From NCBI RefSeq assembly GCF_963678635.1, contig NC_087063.1, positions 36,304,540 through 36,368,539 on the forward strand: DNA of 64,000 nt, in the 5' to 3' direction. Below, piece by piece: positions 35,301 through 43,613 of the stretch. The position numbers were made by a program, and so were the translations under genes. Every line of letters begins with the position of its first letter. Positions within the stretch are counted from its first letter, which is position 1. Under the pieces are notes generated by a model. It was not told the DNA's origin, did no database searches, and saw nothing but the letters and a program-made list of their open reading frames with translations. Origin of the DNA: Symsagittifera roscoffensis (Eukaryota > Xenacoelomorpha > Acoela > Convolutidae).

Positions 35301-38300
35301 CCATAACACCTTGACTAAAGTCTTCGGTGTAATCAGCTAGTTTTATTTGCGAGTTAGGTTAGAAAAAAGGTTCGTAATAATAGACTAACGCTCCCAAGCT
35401 TGCTAGTGTAAAAAAGGAAGCATATGAGGGAGTCCAGGAAATGCTACAGACCGTGATTAAAGCAAAAGTGCCGCCATATAACGAACACTTTGCAACCAAA
35501 AACTGAATAAGCGAGTTTTATTTCCGAGTTAGGTTACAAAAAAGGTTCGTACTAATACATTAACGCTCCTAAGCTCGCGAGTGTAATAAAGGAGCATATG
35601 AGGGAGCCCAGGAAATGCTACAGATCGTGATTAACACAAATGTGCCGCCAAATAACGAACACTTTGCAACCAAAAACTGAATAAGCGAGTTTTATTTCCG
35701 AGTTAGGTTAGAAAAAAGGTTCATAGTAATACATTAACGCTCCTAAGCTCGCGAGTGTAATAAAGGAAGAATATGAGGGAGTCCAGGTTCTACGAGTCCT
35801 GTGAACAATTTACGGGGAAAAAAGTCTAGTACCCAATTGCAAACCCTTCTTATCGCAAGGGTAACAAATAATAGGCCGACAAATTTTTTGAAACTGAAGT
35901 TTGAAAAAAAAAACAGGTACTTCCGAATCCAAGGCCTTTGCCTCCCCAGGCGTAGTCGTTACCTCTAGACCAGCTGTTGCATATTCCGAAAAATTTGAAT
36001 TTATTATAAATCAAGCAACCAAGTGATTCAATGATTCTGTTTAACTAGTTGTTAACCCGACAAACAGTGGATATTCCAATTTGATAACGCTTGCTAACCG
36101 CAAGCGTAATAACTAGCCCAATAAGAAAAAACTGGATCATTAGGTAATGTTTTTACTCCGCTGGGAAATCTTACAAATCGACTTTCAAAACTAACGCTTT
36201 TTGCGCCATTTAAATTTTTGTTATTAGAAAGCTCAATTTGACTTCCTTTAAGCAAATATTTTAGAATCGAACTGAAAAAGAAATCAGAATTCAAACCGCG
36301 ACAAAATCAAAATGGAGCGTGAACAACTTTTAGAATTTTTTACTGAAAAAAAAAAAATTCAAGACACTTATAAAATTCTAACCGATGTGTAGAATGCCGT
36401 TTGGTTCCGGTGGAAACCTCGTATGAACCACTCCATTCGCCCTCTCCTTATGTGCTTCTAGTCTCTATAAACAAAAAAAAACAATATCTAATTTCAAATC
36501 CTTTGGAGATAACTCAAGCTCTTTTTCTGCCAACAATCTTCCCTGTAAAAGTCTTCTAACAGGGATGCTTAGTTGATCACCAATGTAGACGACATCTCAA
36601 ATGAATTCCAAACGCTAGAACTTCTTTACGTTACCCTTTTTTCACATTAAGCTATTGTCACATCAAACTGTTTTAACTTGCGTCTAGGAACCTACCAACA
36701 ATTGCGCTTGCATTGCATTGGTTTCACAACCTGTTTTCTCATATTGAACTTAAATCGGATGAGAGGCAAGATTTTTTCAATATTAGACAGTAATCTAGAA
36801 TTTCCTTCATGTTTTCATCAGTGACAAGGTATCCCTCCGTAGTGTGGTTCTCTCCCACCCCGTGTAACTTCAGACCCTTGAACATGTCCGCCTTCTCCTC
36901 CGACTGATCAAACCTGAATGAGTCATTGTCCTCCTCCATGGTGCCATTTACACTCCCATTTCTCTCAATCGTCACAGTTGCTGGCTAAATAGCAGAAACT
37001 CTCATTTTTACTCATACAATCAAAATAAAAGCATTAAGCTGTACGTAAAAAATTTAACAAATCTTTGTAAACGAAATTCGCCAGACTGATAATCTTATTA
37101 GTAAAAACTAAGCGGTTTCGGAAACTTTTCTGTGAAACTAACTAAAACATAGCCAACTGACAATAAAAACATAGCCAACGGACAGTTGGAACAGAGTAAT
37201 GAACGCAAGGAAACTGAAAAAAAAACTGACTTGTTTTTTGAAAAACAGAACAACTTCTGAAATTCGAAGGAAAAAATACATGACCTTAAGGCTCTTTGAA
37301 ATTATGATTGACACATTGTTGACAAAATGAACCCAATTTGAGAAAACTATATCGAAAGGTAAAACTTTTATTTCGCTGCGAAATCTGATAATTAACTTCC
37401 AATTTCGGAAATTAGAAGTCGATCACAATTTCCATGACCTTTGCACTTTTGCTATTCGATAGTCGAGTTTGCCTTCCTTTTAACAAAAAAAAACAGAAAG
37501 GAACTGAAAAAAAGTCAAACCGCGAAAAATAAAAATTGAGCGTGAACAAATTTTAAGACTTTTTCCTGAACGTTTTCCTGGAAAAAAAACAAAAAAAATC
37601 ACCAAGACCTACACTAGATGACAAAATTAAGCGCAAGCTAGATTTTTTCAGCAATTTTCAACCTCAGAACGGAAATAACAATTTGGTCATGCCTTGCCGT
37701 TTTTTGAACAGGAAATGGTTTTTTGTTTGTTGTTTCTTGAAAAAAGTTTTGATGCAAAAAAAAAACAGCTCAAAAAATTTGGCAAAAAACTATTCTAACT
37801 GGCACTTGCCGACCGTCACGGAAAAACCACCGGTCGCAAAAAAAACAAATTTTTCGAGAATTTCGCGCGGTTTTCGCGAATACGGTTTCCAATGTTGTAG
37901 ACCACTTGAAAGTCAAATAATGTCCAAAAAAACTGTGCGCTGGAATAGCCAATGGAAAGAAGTTCTTTATAGCTATGAAAATCAATTCTGCCTCCATCTC
38001 GATGACGGTCGGACAAAAATTTATCAATTACCACAAACCCGATACAAAATGAATGCAATTCAAATTAATCTCTAGAAAAAACACAGGAACTATGGCCTGG
38101 GCTAGCATTACTGAAAACTTGCGAACCAATTTAGTTTTTCTTGAAAGAAATTTGAATAGCGAACGGTACATAAATGAAGTTTTGAGACACAAAGGAATGC
38201 CATTTATGCGACAAGGCCCTGAAATATAGATTTTTCAACATGATAAGGCAACTCATACTACCGGGCCAATTGAACAATATTTGCGAAGAAAACGAGTTTC

Positions 38301-41300
38301 AGTTCTTCCAAGGCCTCCTGGTTTAGCGGATTTATCACCTTTTGAGCATGTTTGGGACAAAAGGAAAACTCGAAAATTTCGACCAATTCCGGAAAACGTT
38401 GACAAACTAAAATCGGCACTTCAATATTTATGGTTGACAATTCCTCAAAACTCGACCAAAACTGCAGTTGATTCAATGCCAAGTCAAATAATGTTTGCAG
38501 ACGTTCATTGGGGCATTCTACCCGCTATTAGAAATCAAAAAACCAAATTTATGTAACTTGTTTTTAAAATATTTTCAAAAAAGTTAGCTTGCGCTTAATT
38601 TTGTCCACAAGTGTATATAATAGTACTCCGCAATGGCACTTTATTTATTTTATTTATTTAAATATTAATCATGAGTAATCAAATTATCATAACACAATAT
38701 GCAAAAATTCAAAGATAACTCATGATAGGACAACCAGAAAGCCAACGAGAGGCTTGTTGAAGGTTGCCCCGTAAAGGAATCACATCATATGACATCAGAT
38801 CAAAAGGTTCAATAATTAATTTAGGTCAAGAGGCAAATTTAAAGCGAAAAAAAAACGAGACTTAAATAAATAGTGCAATCACTCTTTTTTTTTAAATTTA
38901 AGATCTTTATTCTTTAACATGAGAACCAGAGATATGATGCAAGCTTATACTTACAAGGGTATACAACTGACAGCGGGCGGACGCGAAATAATGACTGTTA
39001 ATTTATGAGTCATTACTTGAAACTGAGTCAATCAAATAAATTGAACAATCAGGAGTAGCACTCGACTGAATTAGTTTACTCGTGAAGCGGCTGATAAGGT
39101 TTTATTCGAACAGGTGATACCTTCGACGGTGCCTGGGAGTACGCGACTGTAGGCTGCCTCTTCTTCTTGTTCGAATCCTGCTCTGTCTTGGGCCCGAGCA
39201 GGTGCTCAATGCATGCATCTACTGTCTGCTTCACCACCTTCCCGTCCGCCCACTTCATGTTCGGCTGCTTCGTCTTCACATCCGAAATGAGCTGACCGAT
39301 CGGGTACTGGTACCTCTCCTAAACAAATACAAAACAGCATCCATCTTTATCGACAGGCCACACCTCGAAGTGTGGACTCTTTTTGTTTTTCGTGTTTGAC
39401 GAGATTCGCTCTTGCAACCGAATTGTGGTATTACAACCGAAAGAATAAATGTATCTCTAGTAACCAGTAGAAAGTGAGACTTCTTAATTATTCGCCTTAT
39501 CATTACATTTTTTTTCTGTTAAGCTCCCGTTCTTCACCAGTAAATTATTGATTGTCTGGCTCTTTCTCCTTATTGTCCCCTATAAATTATAGAAACCAAA
39601 TAAACAAAATTCAATTTCGGCTATATATTTTTTGTAGCAAGGCTGGATAGTTATGATTGGAAAGAGCCGATTGTCCATTTCTATTAGCTTGCACATATCC
39701 ATCCACTCACCTCAATAAGTTTGGATCTGTGTTCCTCTATCACAGCCTTGACCGCACCAACGATGTCATCTTTCGTCACATCTACTCCAATTCCACACAA
39801 CTCCTCAAACTCCGAAATACTGAAACAGATTAATGGGATAAATTTAACCATAAAATTAGATTCAACGTCCTAAAGAAATGGAGTTTTGCAACATGATTAC
39901 GCAAGAGGACCCTATAACACTGTTAAATTTTATTTCAAATTTAATTAGATGTAAGCTGTCTTCTTAAAAATGTGCCCTATTTGCTTAAGCCGGATAACTT
40001 CTATTGGAACAGGCAGTTCGGATTCCGAGGGCGTGTCAATGTGACTTACTTGACGTCTCCAACTGGATTATCCATGAAGTACTGCTGCACAGCATTGACC
40101 TGCATCTCACTACTCACTTTCCTGTTCATGATGTATGGCAGCACCTGGTCCACACTGCGAGCATCCTTCAGCTTAGTGGCACAGTGGTACAACAGCTGAC
40201 CCTGCGACTTGTCTGAAATCAACGACACGCTCCTTTAATTACAACAGAACAATTATCAACAAGGCAGCACAAGTTAGTGCCATTTCAGGAACCTTAGAGA
40301 AAGCTGGAAAAAGATCGACAAAGGGGAAGAACTCGGACTTCGGTGTGTTCGTTTTTTAAAAAAATTTTTCCACGCACTAACACGTATCACAAATATTCAT
40401 GGGAATGGGTCGAAAGATATATCATATTAAAAGCCTTTCAGTCGTGATTTTTACCCATTTGTTGTAATGATGTTAGACAATTGCACTAGGCTTGCAAATC
40501 AGGGCTGAAAATTTGAAATCTCAAATCCCTGTAGTTTTTGAGAAAATTTTACTAATAACGAAAAAAAATTTAATAACTTAAAATAATAAAATAATTATCT
40601 TGAAGTTTTTTCATTGATATGATTAATGGGTAGACTCTAAGTGGGCAATCTCTATGCCCACTGTCTATCCACTCCAAAGTCTGGTGCTCATAATGTGGGC
40701 ATAAATTTTCCATTTCTAGTAAATGTATATTTGTTATATGCTGATATTGTTTGTAGTAACTTATGGAGAAATAAATTCTTCTTCTATAAAAAATTCCATT
40801 TGAAATTTTTAATTTTTGGACTAATTGCGAGCGATTAAAGCGACCGAGCTTGGAGGACAAAGTGTAATTCAAGCAGCTTTTACTCCAGTAAAATTAAATT
40901 TTGTAGCTTTTTCGCGCCAATTTGAGAACAATTTTTTGTTGAACTTAAAAAAAATGTTTTTTATATTCATGTTTCGAAAGAAACCAGGGTTGACGTCCAT
41001 AAAAGAAAAAGGCTTATCATACAATTTTTATACAAAATTTAAAAACTGTATTTAACAATTTTAGAGAAATACTTCTGTTCTATTTCCATCTTTTGAATCT
41101 TTCTGCTCAATAAAACATGATTTTAATTTTGGTCAAAAAAATTGAAAATCGTATGATAAGCATTTTGCTATAGATTAAACAAAATCTTCAAAAATAATTT
41201 AACGACGATTCTGGATGAAATTACATGAGTTTTAAAAAACTTTATTGAAAGAATGCAATTTGACTCTCAAAAACATGATTTTAATTTTGGTCGAACAAAT

Positions 41301-43365
41301 GCTTATCATATAATTTTCATATATGAAAATTGTATGATATGCATTTTTTCATGAGCAAAAACACAAATTTGAGCTAGAAAATTTTAATCCCTTTTTTAGT
41401 TGCATATTTGCTTTTGTGCCCAAATATAAATTTTTGCGAAAAAAAAATTTGCATGCAAAATTTGACTGTTTGTGTTTATAACGTAGTCCAGGATAAGTTT
41501 TTCACCCAAAAAATCCAAAAATAAAAATGTTTTTTTTGTACACACAATTATTATTTTTTAATTTTATTTGCTAAGATAAAAATAAATTTGTAAAACAAAC
41601 AGGCCTTTTTTCTCAACTACCAAAGTTTTCAAACCAGAAATTATCTAGCCATATACAAAAAGTTACATTTTTGGTATATAATTCCATGTGAAAATGTAAT
41701 GATTAACGTAGGTGGCAAAATCACCAAATGCAGTTTATCTGCGTGGTAACTGCCAGTAACACTCTAGGTTTTTTTATGACAAAAAGTCCAGCGTTAGTGT
41801 TTCGGATGAAACACAATTTCAAAGCAAATATTTTTTGGTATTTTCATTTATGGAAAAACTGCTCATCATACAATTTCATTGTATGGAAAAAATGCCTATC
41901 ATAATATTTCATAGTATGGAAAAAAATGCTTATCATGCTATTTTCATAGTATTTTTTTGGTCTGTGAAATAGTATGAAATAGTATGATAAGCATTTTTTT
42001 TTTCATAATATGAAATAGTATGATAAGCATTTTTTGTCAACCCGGGAAGTTGTTGTCGAATATGCCTAATTTACTATGCCTACCGAATATCACTAAAAGC
42101 TAGACTTTCGTTTAGATCTTCTCATCACACCACAGAAAAAACGACAACTTGACAAAAAGATACGTTTTTTTTACTAAAGGTACGTTTTTTTTTTAAAAAG
42201 ATACGTTTTTTTTTAACAAAAAATACGGTCAGAATTTTCTGTACTACTTGCACAGCAACCGGCTATCCGTGGATACAATTGCTTTTCCTATTTGTTGAAA
42301 GCTTAATTGCTTGGAAATTTCCTTGAAACTAAAACCCGACCGAACCAAATAGCCATGAATAGCTTCGAACGTCGACGCTCGCAAATGGCAAGAACAGGAT
42401 TTTTCAAAGGACTCTTGCACTACCCAGCATGCAATCTCATGGCTTTGCTTTTCGGAGGCAGCCGCCAAACAAAATCAATGAGACATGGCTGCTATTGATT
42501 TGATGTGAGCTGATCGCTGACATTAGTGTGCAATATATCAAATTACATGAATACATGTCGATTCAAAGCTTAACTTTTCCAAGATCACATACACTCTCGA
42601 GCGTTGCCTTGGACGTTCGATCAGATCAATAACAGTATCTTATTGCTCCTCTGGCTTTTCTTTGGTGTCCCGGTACCAATCAGATTTCAAGCAGGGGAAC
42701 CCTGTCAAGTTCAAACAGATCACATCTGTTCAAAGATCTCTAGAAATTCTGGTTACATAAAGCGCGCTCAGCTGTGAAATTAGCGCCTTAATATTATTGT
42801 CTAGTTCATTCATCTGTCAAATAGTTCTATAGCCTAGACCAATCTATAGCCTCAAGCTGGCTGAAATTCTGGCTGAAAGATCCGCAATGAATAGACGGAT
42901 TTAATGGACGTAAAATACACAAAGAACGAAGATGAGAAGGTACGGCGCAGGAATTTTATCGACATTATCAAAAACGCGCAAAACTTCAAAAAAAATCAGT
43001 TTGAACTGTTTGGCAAAACAGAGTTCGATTAATAAAAAAAAAACAAATCATGACGTGGGTGACAAAATCGGTCGTCAAAAATGGTACCAAAGTAAATAAC
43101 TTAATTGAAAACAATCTTAATGACTTACAATAATCAGTATAACCAATTTGATATGCAGATAATTCATAAACGGTAGAGGGAGAAAAAATTGGTTCAAAGG
43201 GCGAGTATTTCTGGACTCACCTATAGAGTGAGGGCTGGAGTGGGGAGTTAGTTTGGAAGCAGTGAGGATGATGCCGTTTAGTCTGTCACTTAGCTGCTTG
43301 TTCTTCAGTGTCTCCTTCGCCCTCTGCTCACTCAACCCCACAGACATGAACAAATCCAAAGACAT
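26037..43365 (-). CDS. QARS1: Glutaminyl-tRNA synthetase (13 exons)
   Basis: Charges tRNA-Gln with glutamine in the cytosol; a class I synthetase and, in animals, a member of the multi-synthetase complex. Exons in transcript order: 43365-43221, 40212-40050, 39819-39711, 39318-39121, 36984-36789, 36454-36383, 31490-31221, 31136-30956, 29651-29429, 28094-27980, 27053-26866, 26708-26487, 26351-26037. They join in phase to 2397 bases, about 798 residues (human 775). The order is the appended N-terminal domain (exons 1-5), the class I catalytic domain with the HIGH signature (LHIG/HAKAI, split by intron 6), the KMSKS equivalent VVSKRK (exon 9), and the anticodon-binding beta-barrels (exons 11-13, ending [10 protein letters not shown]). 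The start MSLDLF aligns with the family's N-terminus. The exon 5/6 junction is the least certain: its donor is TgtctaA-like and the chosen acceptor (ctagaag) has a weak pyrimidine tract. Confidence 0.95.
26487..26708 (-). CDS. QARS1: QARS1 exon 12
   Basis: Encodes [19 protein letters not shown] and QPVGLKYAD of the anticodon-binding barrel. Donor CCAAAA/gtcagt. Confidence 0.93.
26866..27053 (-). CDS. QARS1: QARS1 exon 11
   Basis: Acceptor cttgtttag. Encodes (G)[19 protein letters not shown] and onward, the end of the catalytic region and entry to the anticodon-binding barrels. Donor AAAAG/gtcagg. Confidence 0.93.
27054..27979. other. QARS1 intron 10
   Basis: AT-rich. At about 27505-27610 it holds an inverted copy of a piece of the C/B repeat family: tcaatggtcggaac, cccgaataaaa and the aattttgcatgaaaa stretch, matching C around 9190-9290 on the opposite strand. 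Confidence 0.6.
27980..28094 (-). CDS. QARS1: QARS1 exon 10
   Basis: Found by homology, since it is too short for a long open frame. Acceptor ttgtcatag, then [17 protein letters not shown] and [15 protein letters not shown], the universal VxxWDDPR block. Donor CTCG/gtcagt, phase 1. Confidence 0.92.
28540..28800 (+). repeat. Dispersed intronic repeat family R1, copy 1
   Basis: Begins cccaatttgagaaaactgg and continues through a ttcgctgggaaatct block, a gatcacgttttt block and a ttgtcttcctt block, in that order. The same ordered blocks recur at six other places in the window, all in plus orientation. Confidence 0.75.
28904..29058. repeat. 155-bp near-perfect inverted repeat (hairpin)
   Basis: Arms of about 78 bases meet almost without a loop near 28981. 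I count four mismatches along the arms. On the plus strand two of them are G-U wobbles and two are mispairs. It lies in QARS1 intron 9. It could be a foldback MITE or give a long hairpin RNA. An open frame starting at 28971 runs through one arm and is not a gene. Confidence 0.9.
29429..29651 (-). CDS. QARS1: QARS1 exon 9 (KMSKS-equivalent loop)
   Basis: Encodes [34 protein letters not shown] and VVSKRKILK, the last being the KMSKS counterpart in GlnRS. Donor AAG/gtacca. Confidence 0.95.
29893..30477. mobile_element. 585-bp hAT-like MITE with 8-bp target duplication
   Basis: Terminal inverted repeats are perfect for 25 bases (GGATCAATTGAGC, then aatct and a run of seven C). The element is flanked by direct repeats ATTGTTTA at 29885-29892 and 30478-30485. 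An 8-bp duplication is characteristic of the hAT superfamily, among others. A second, subterminal agctatctccccccc motif lies inside each end. There is no transposase, so it is non-autonomous. Confidence 0.88.
30629..30672. repeat. Perfect hairpin, 18-bp arms, 8-nt loop
   Basis: GCGTGTTTTGCACTTTAA at 30629-30646 and its exact reverse complement at 30655-30672, in QARS1 intron 8. Function unknown. Confidence 0.85.
30721..30798. repeat. Nested inverted repeats
   Basis: Outer arms AATAGTTAAT (30721-30730) and its complement (30789-30798) enclose a second perfect hairpin with 14-base arms (30752-30765 and 30773-30786). AT-rich, possibly a tiny foldback element. Confidence 0.7.
30956..31136 (-). 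CDS. QARS1: QARS1 exon 8
   Basis: Encodes [19 protein letters not shown] and [19 protein letters not shown], the conserved insert following the acceptor-binding domain. Donor CACAG/gtagcg. Confidence 0.95.
31221..31490 (-). CDS. QARS1: QARS1 exon 7 (second half of HIGH, Rossmann core)
   Basis: Acceptor cttcttag. Begins (G)[17 protein letters not shown] and includes [15 protein letters not shown] and GLAYVCHQ, typical class Ic catalytic core. Phase 1 at both ends. Confidence 0.95.
31491..32335. other. QARS1 intron 6, left part
   Basis: AT-rich sequence with no supported feature beyond short runs of A. Confidence 0.4.
32336..32640 (-). repeat. Worn tRNA-derived SINE
   Basis: Contains a decayed copy of the SINE 3' motif at 32346-32385 (gaggtaaagctgagcgtcgc, then acacttgcgata). 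A head-like stretch at about 32580-32640 shares ccg...gactcaagcaga with the copy near 49320. Confidence 0.55.
32655..32860 (-). repeat. tRNA-derived SINE with 3' hairpin
   Basis: On the minus strand the tRNA-like head (32858-32766) has an A box resembling gactgagtggttag and a degenerate B box. It is followed by an agagctgattttgg body and the perfect hairpin GCGAAGC/GCA/GCTTCGC at 32684-32700. The layout matches the copy at 62523-62715. Confidence 0.75.
33031..33905. repeat. 76-bp minisatellite, about 11 copies
   Basis: Unit contains ataacagttctagaact, then aaaaatcgtactaacacatg and attttgctatattgac. Successive starts at 33031, 33107, 33183 and 33259 give a period of 76. Apparent minus-strand proteins across it are artefacts, because 76 is not a multiple of three and the frame rotates. 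Confidence 0.93.
33988..34525. repeat. Alternating 40-50 bp minisatellite with palindromic core
   Basis: Core gtgtacctaatacaagtata is followed alternately by a longer spacer (ccagttgattgaaactaca) and a shorter one (gcagttgaaa then an A run), making a higher-order unit of roughly 90 bases. The ends of each core (ctgtgta and tacacag) are complementary. Confidence 0.9.
34526..35180. repeat. AAAT-rich simple repeat with a 300-bp direct duplication
   Basis: AAATAAATA-type microsatellite. The block beginning gtgaaatgtacaaataatta at about 34566 recurs at about 34869. Both copies contain ccaaacaaacagacccataa. The long hydrophobic minus-strand frames here come from the simple repeat. Confidence 0.9.
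35338..35790. repeat. 175-bp tandem repeat, 2.5 copies
   Basis: Starts gttttatttgcgagttagg at 35339, again at 35515 and 35689. The same unit's other end (gtgccgccaaataacgaaca) stands alone at 32905-32930, left of the satellites. The satellite cluster therefore sits inside or expanded from a copy of this unit. A related piece is at about 62815-62870. Confidence 0.85.
35800..36110. repeat. Dispersed SINE-like element with tRNA-like patch
   Basis: Carries ttacggggaaaaaagtctag, then the ccctt...cgcaaggg hairpin (35848-35862), then a tRNA-like patch around 35920-35985 (caaggcctttgcctcc, ggcgtagtcgtta). The first two parts recur at 29115-29190, 49917-49990 and 53667-53740. Confidence 0.6.
36118..36370 (+). 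repeat. Repeat family R1, copy 2
   Basis: Recognised by aaaaaactggatcattaggt and ccgctgggaaatctta followed by the later blocks in order. Lies immediately next to exon 6, so the repeat ends close to the exon 6 donor. Confidence 0.7.
36383..36454 (-). CDS. QARS1: QARS1 exon 6 (TRFPPEPNG and first half of HIGH)
   Basis: Too short to show as a long open frame. Encodes [19 protein letters not shown] then [14 protein letters not shown] is a hallmark of eukaryotic GlnRS. Donor gttaga, phase 1. The acceptor is chosen at ctagaag for phase. An acceptor 10 bases upstream (tttatag) has a better tract but does not join exon 5 in frame. Confidence 0.85.
36789..36984 (-). CDS. QARS1: QARS1 exon 5 (linker and start of catalytic region)
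   Basis: Acceptor ctatttag. Encodes an acidic linker then [18 protein letters not shown], equivalent to ALKFHKPGENYKTPGY in human. The 3' boundary is inferred at GATTACT/gtctaa to keep frame with exon 6. Confidence 0.8.
36985..37327. other. QARS1 intron 4, nothing recognised
   Basis: AT-rich sequence containing a short local duplication of catagccaa(c)tgacagttgg-like text near 37150-37190. No other feature. Confidence 0.4.
37328..37605 (+). repeat. Repeat family R1, copy 3
   Basis: acccaatttgagaaaactat, then ttcgctgcgaaatctgataa, gtcgatcacaattt and gtttgccttccttt in the family order. The Tc1-like element starts directly after it. Confidence 0.75.
37612..38613 (+). mobile_element. Tc1/mariner-family element, internally deleted and inactive
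   Basis: Flanked by TA at 37610-37611 and 38614-38615. The terminal inverted repeats share cact at the tip and acaaaattaagcgcaagcta inside. At about 1.0 kb it is shorter than a typical 1.6-kb Tc1, and the N-terminal helix-turn-helix part is missing. The transposase is read in pieces: [20 protein letters not shown] (first catalytic Asp replaced by Tyr), then from 38092 [26 protein letters not shown] (second Asp), and SPFEHVWD (third acidic residue). A TAG at 38227-38229 interrupts it. Confidence 0.92.
37922..38556 (+). pseudogene. Tc1-like transposase pseudogene (DDE domain)
   Basis: DDE catalytic domain remnant of the element above, in two open pieces (to a TAG at 38073-38075, and 38092-38556). 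There is an in-frame TAG after [10 protein letters not shown] and the first catalytic residue is substituted. It cannot encode an active enzyme as written. Confidence 0.88.
38616..39120. other. QARS1 intron 4, right part
   Basis: AT-rich with a tttattta microsatellite near 38640-38670. Nothing else supported. Confidence 0.4.
39121..39318 (-). CDS. QARS1: QARS1 exon 4
   Basis: Acceptor tttgtttag. Encodes [11 protein letters not shown] to [14 protein letters not shown] and IEHLLGPK, the most conserved part of the N-terminal domain. Donor GTATCA follows a lysine-rich linker. Reading on without splicing gives a stop 15 codons later. Confidence 0.9.
39711..39819 (-). CDS. QARS1: QARS1 exon 3
   Basis: Acceptor ctgtttcag, donor gtgagt. 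Encodes [18 protein letters not shown] and onward, matching the FERECGVGV region of the family. Confidence 0.9.
40050..40212 (-). CDS. QARS1: QARS1 exon 2
   Basis: Acceptor gatttcag, donor gtaagt. Encodes [17 protein letters not shown] and onward, aligning to the helical N-terminal domain (DKATGILLY in human). Confidence 0.9.
40213..41100. other. QARS1 intron 1, left part
   Basis: AT-rich, no recognised repeat or gene. Confidence 0.4.
41140..42055. repeat. Palindrome-rich AT repeat block (TATGATAAGCATTTTT)
   Basis: The 16-mer tatgataagcattttt and its complement aatgcttatcata alternate at least eight times. Near 41300-41350 the two orientations meet as a roughly 50-base palindrome centred on catatatg. 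The block ends near gtcaacccggga, the same text that closes the related insertion at 16708-17373. Confidence 0.8.
42056..43220. other. QARS1 intron 1, right part
   Basis: Holds three or four close repeats of tacgttttttt at 42155-42225. Also present is a diverged piece of the B/C repeat family at 42228-42305 (acggtcagaattttctgtac, then cacagcaaccggctatcc). The rest is unremarkable. Confidence 0.5.
43221..43365 (-). CDS. QARS1: QARS1 exon 1
   Basis: Encodes [19 protein letters not shown] and onward, the beginning of the N-terminal alpha-helical domain. Donor ATAG/gtgagt, phase 1. An ATG-less extension upstream is open but not needed. Confidence 0.9.
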
Positions 43366-43485
43366 TTCACCTGTTCCACTTACTAGTGCAACTCTATTTT
43401 CAATGCGTTCTATTTTCAATTTAATATAATCTCAATTCAATGTAATCGGTCAGCTCAGCTATCGTCAAAACAAATCAGTCACCAA

Positions 43486-43505
43486 CTGAAAAAGAAAAAT
43501 TCAGT
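43486..43505 (-). promoter_or_regulatory. Strong 3' splice acceptor upstream of QARS1 start
   Basis: In transcript sense, ctgaatttttctttttcag followed by TTGG, 120 bases before the QARS1 ATG and only about 106 bases after the NOP9 stop. It could be a spliced-leader trans-splice site or the acceptor of a 5'UTR intron. A gtacgt donor-like string lies just after the NOP9 stop. Confidence 0.5.
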
Positions 43506-43607
43506 TAGCACAACAAAACACGCCACATCCCTCCCACACATCACAATTTTATCAAAGGTAAGGTTCTACTGGTGAAAAAGACTCGAAAACAAGGCAACGT
43601 ACAGTTT

Positions 43608-43613
43608 TTTATT
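43608..43613 (-). terminator. NOP9 polyadenylation signal overlapping the stop codon
   Basis: Transcript sense CAG TAA TAAAAAA: the hexamer AATAAA shares two bases with the NOP9 stop codon. If used, the 3'UTR is only about 20 bases. Confidence 0.5.

Noticed and set aside
33031-35790. CRISPR-like array
   Set aside because: The repeats are directly adjacent or have repetitive, non-unique spacers, and the host is an intron-bearing animal genome.
37683-38075. Independent 130-residue protein gene
   Set aside because: Its second half is the first part of a Tc1-type DDE domain inside an element bounded by inverted repeats and TA; the first half is element leader.
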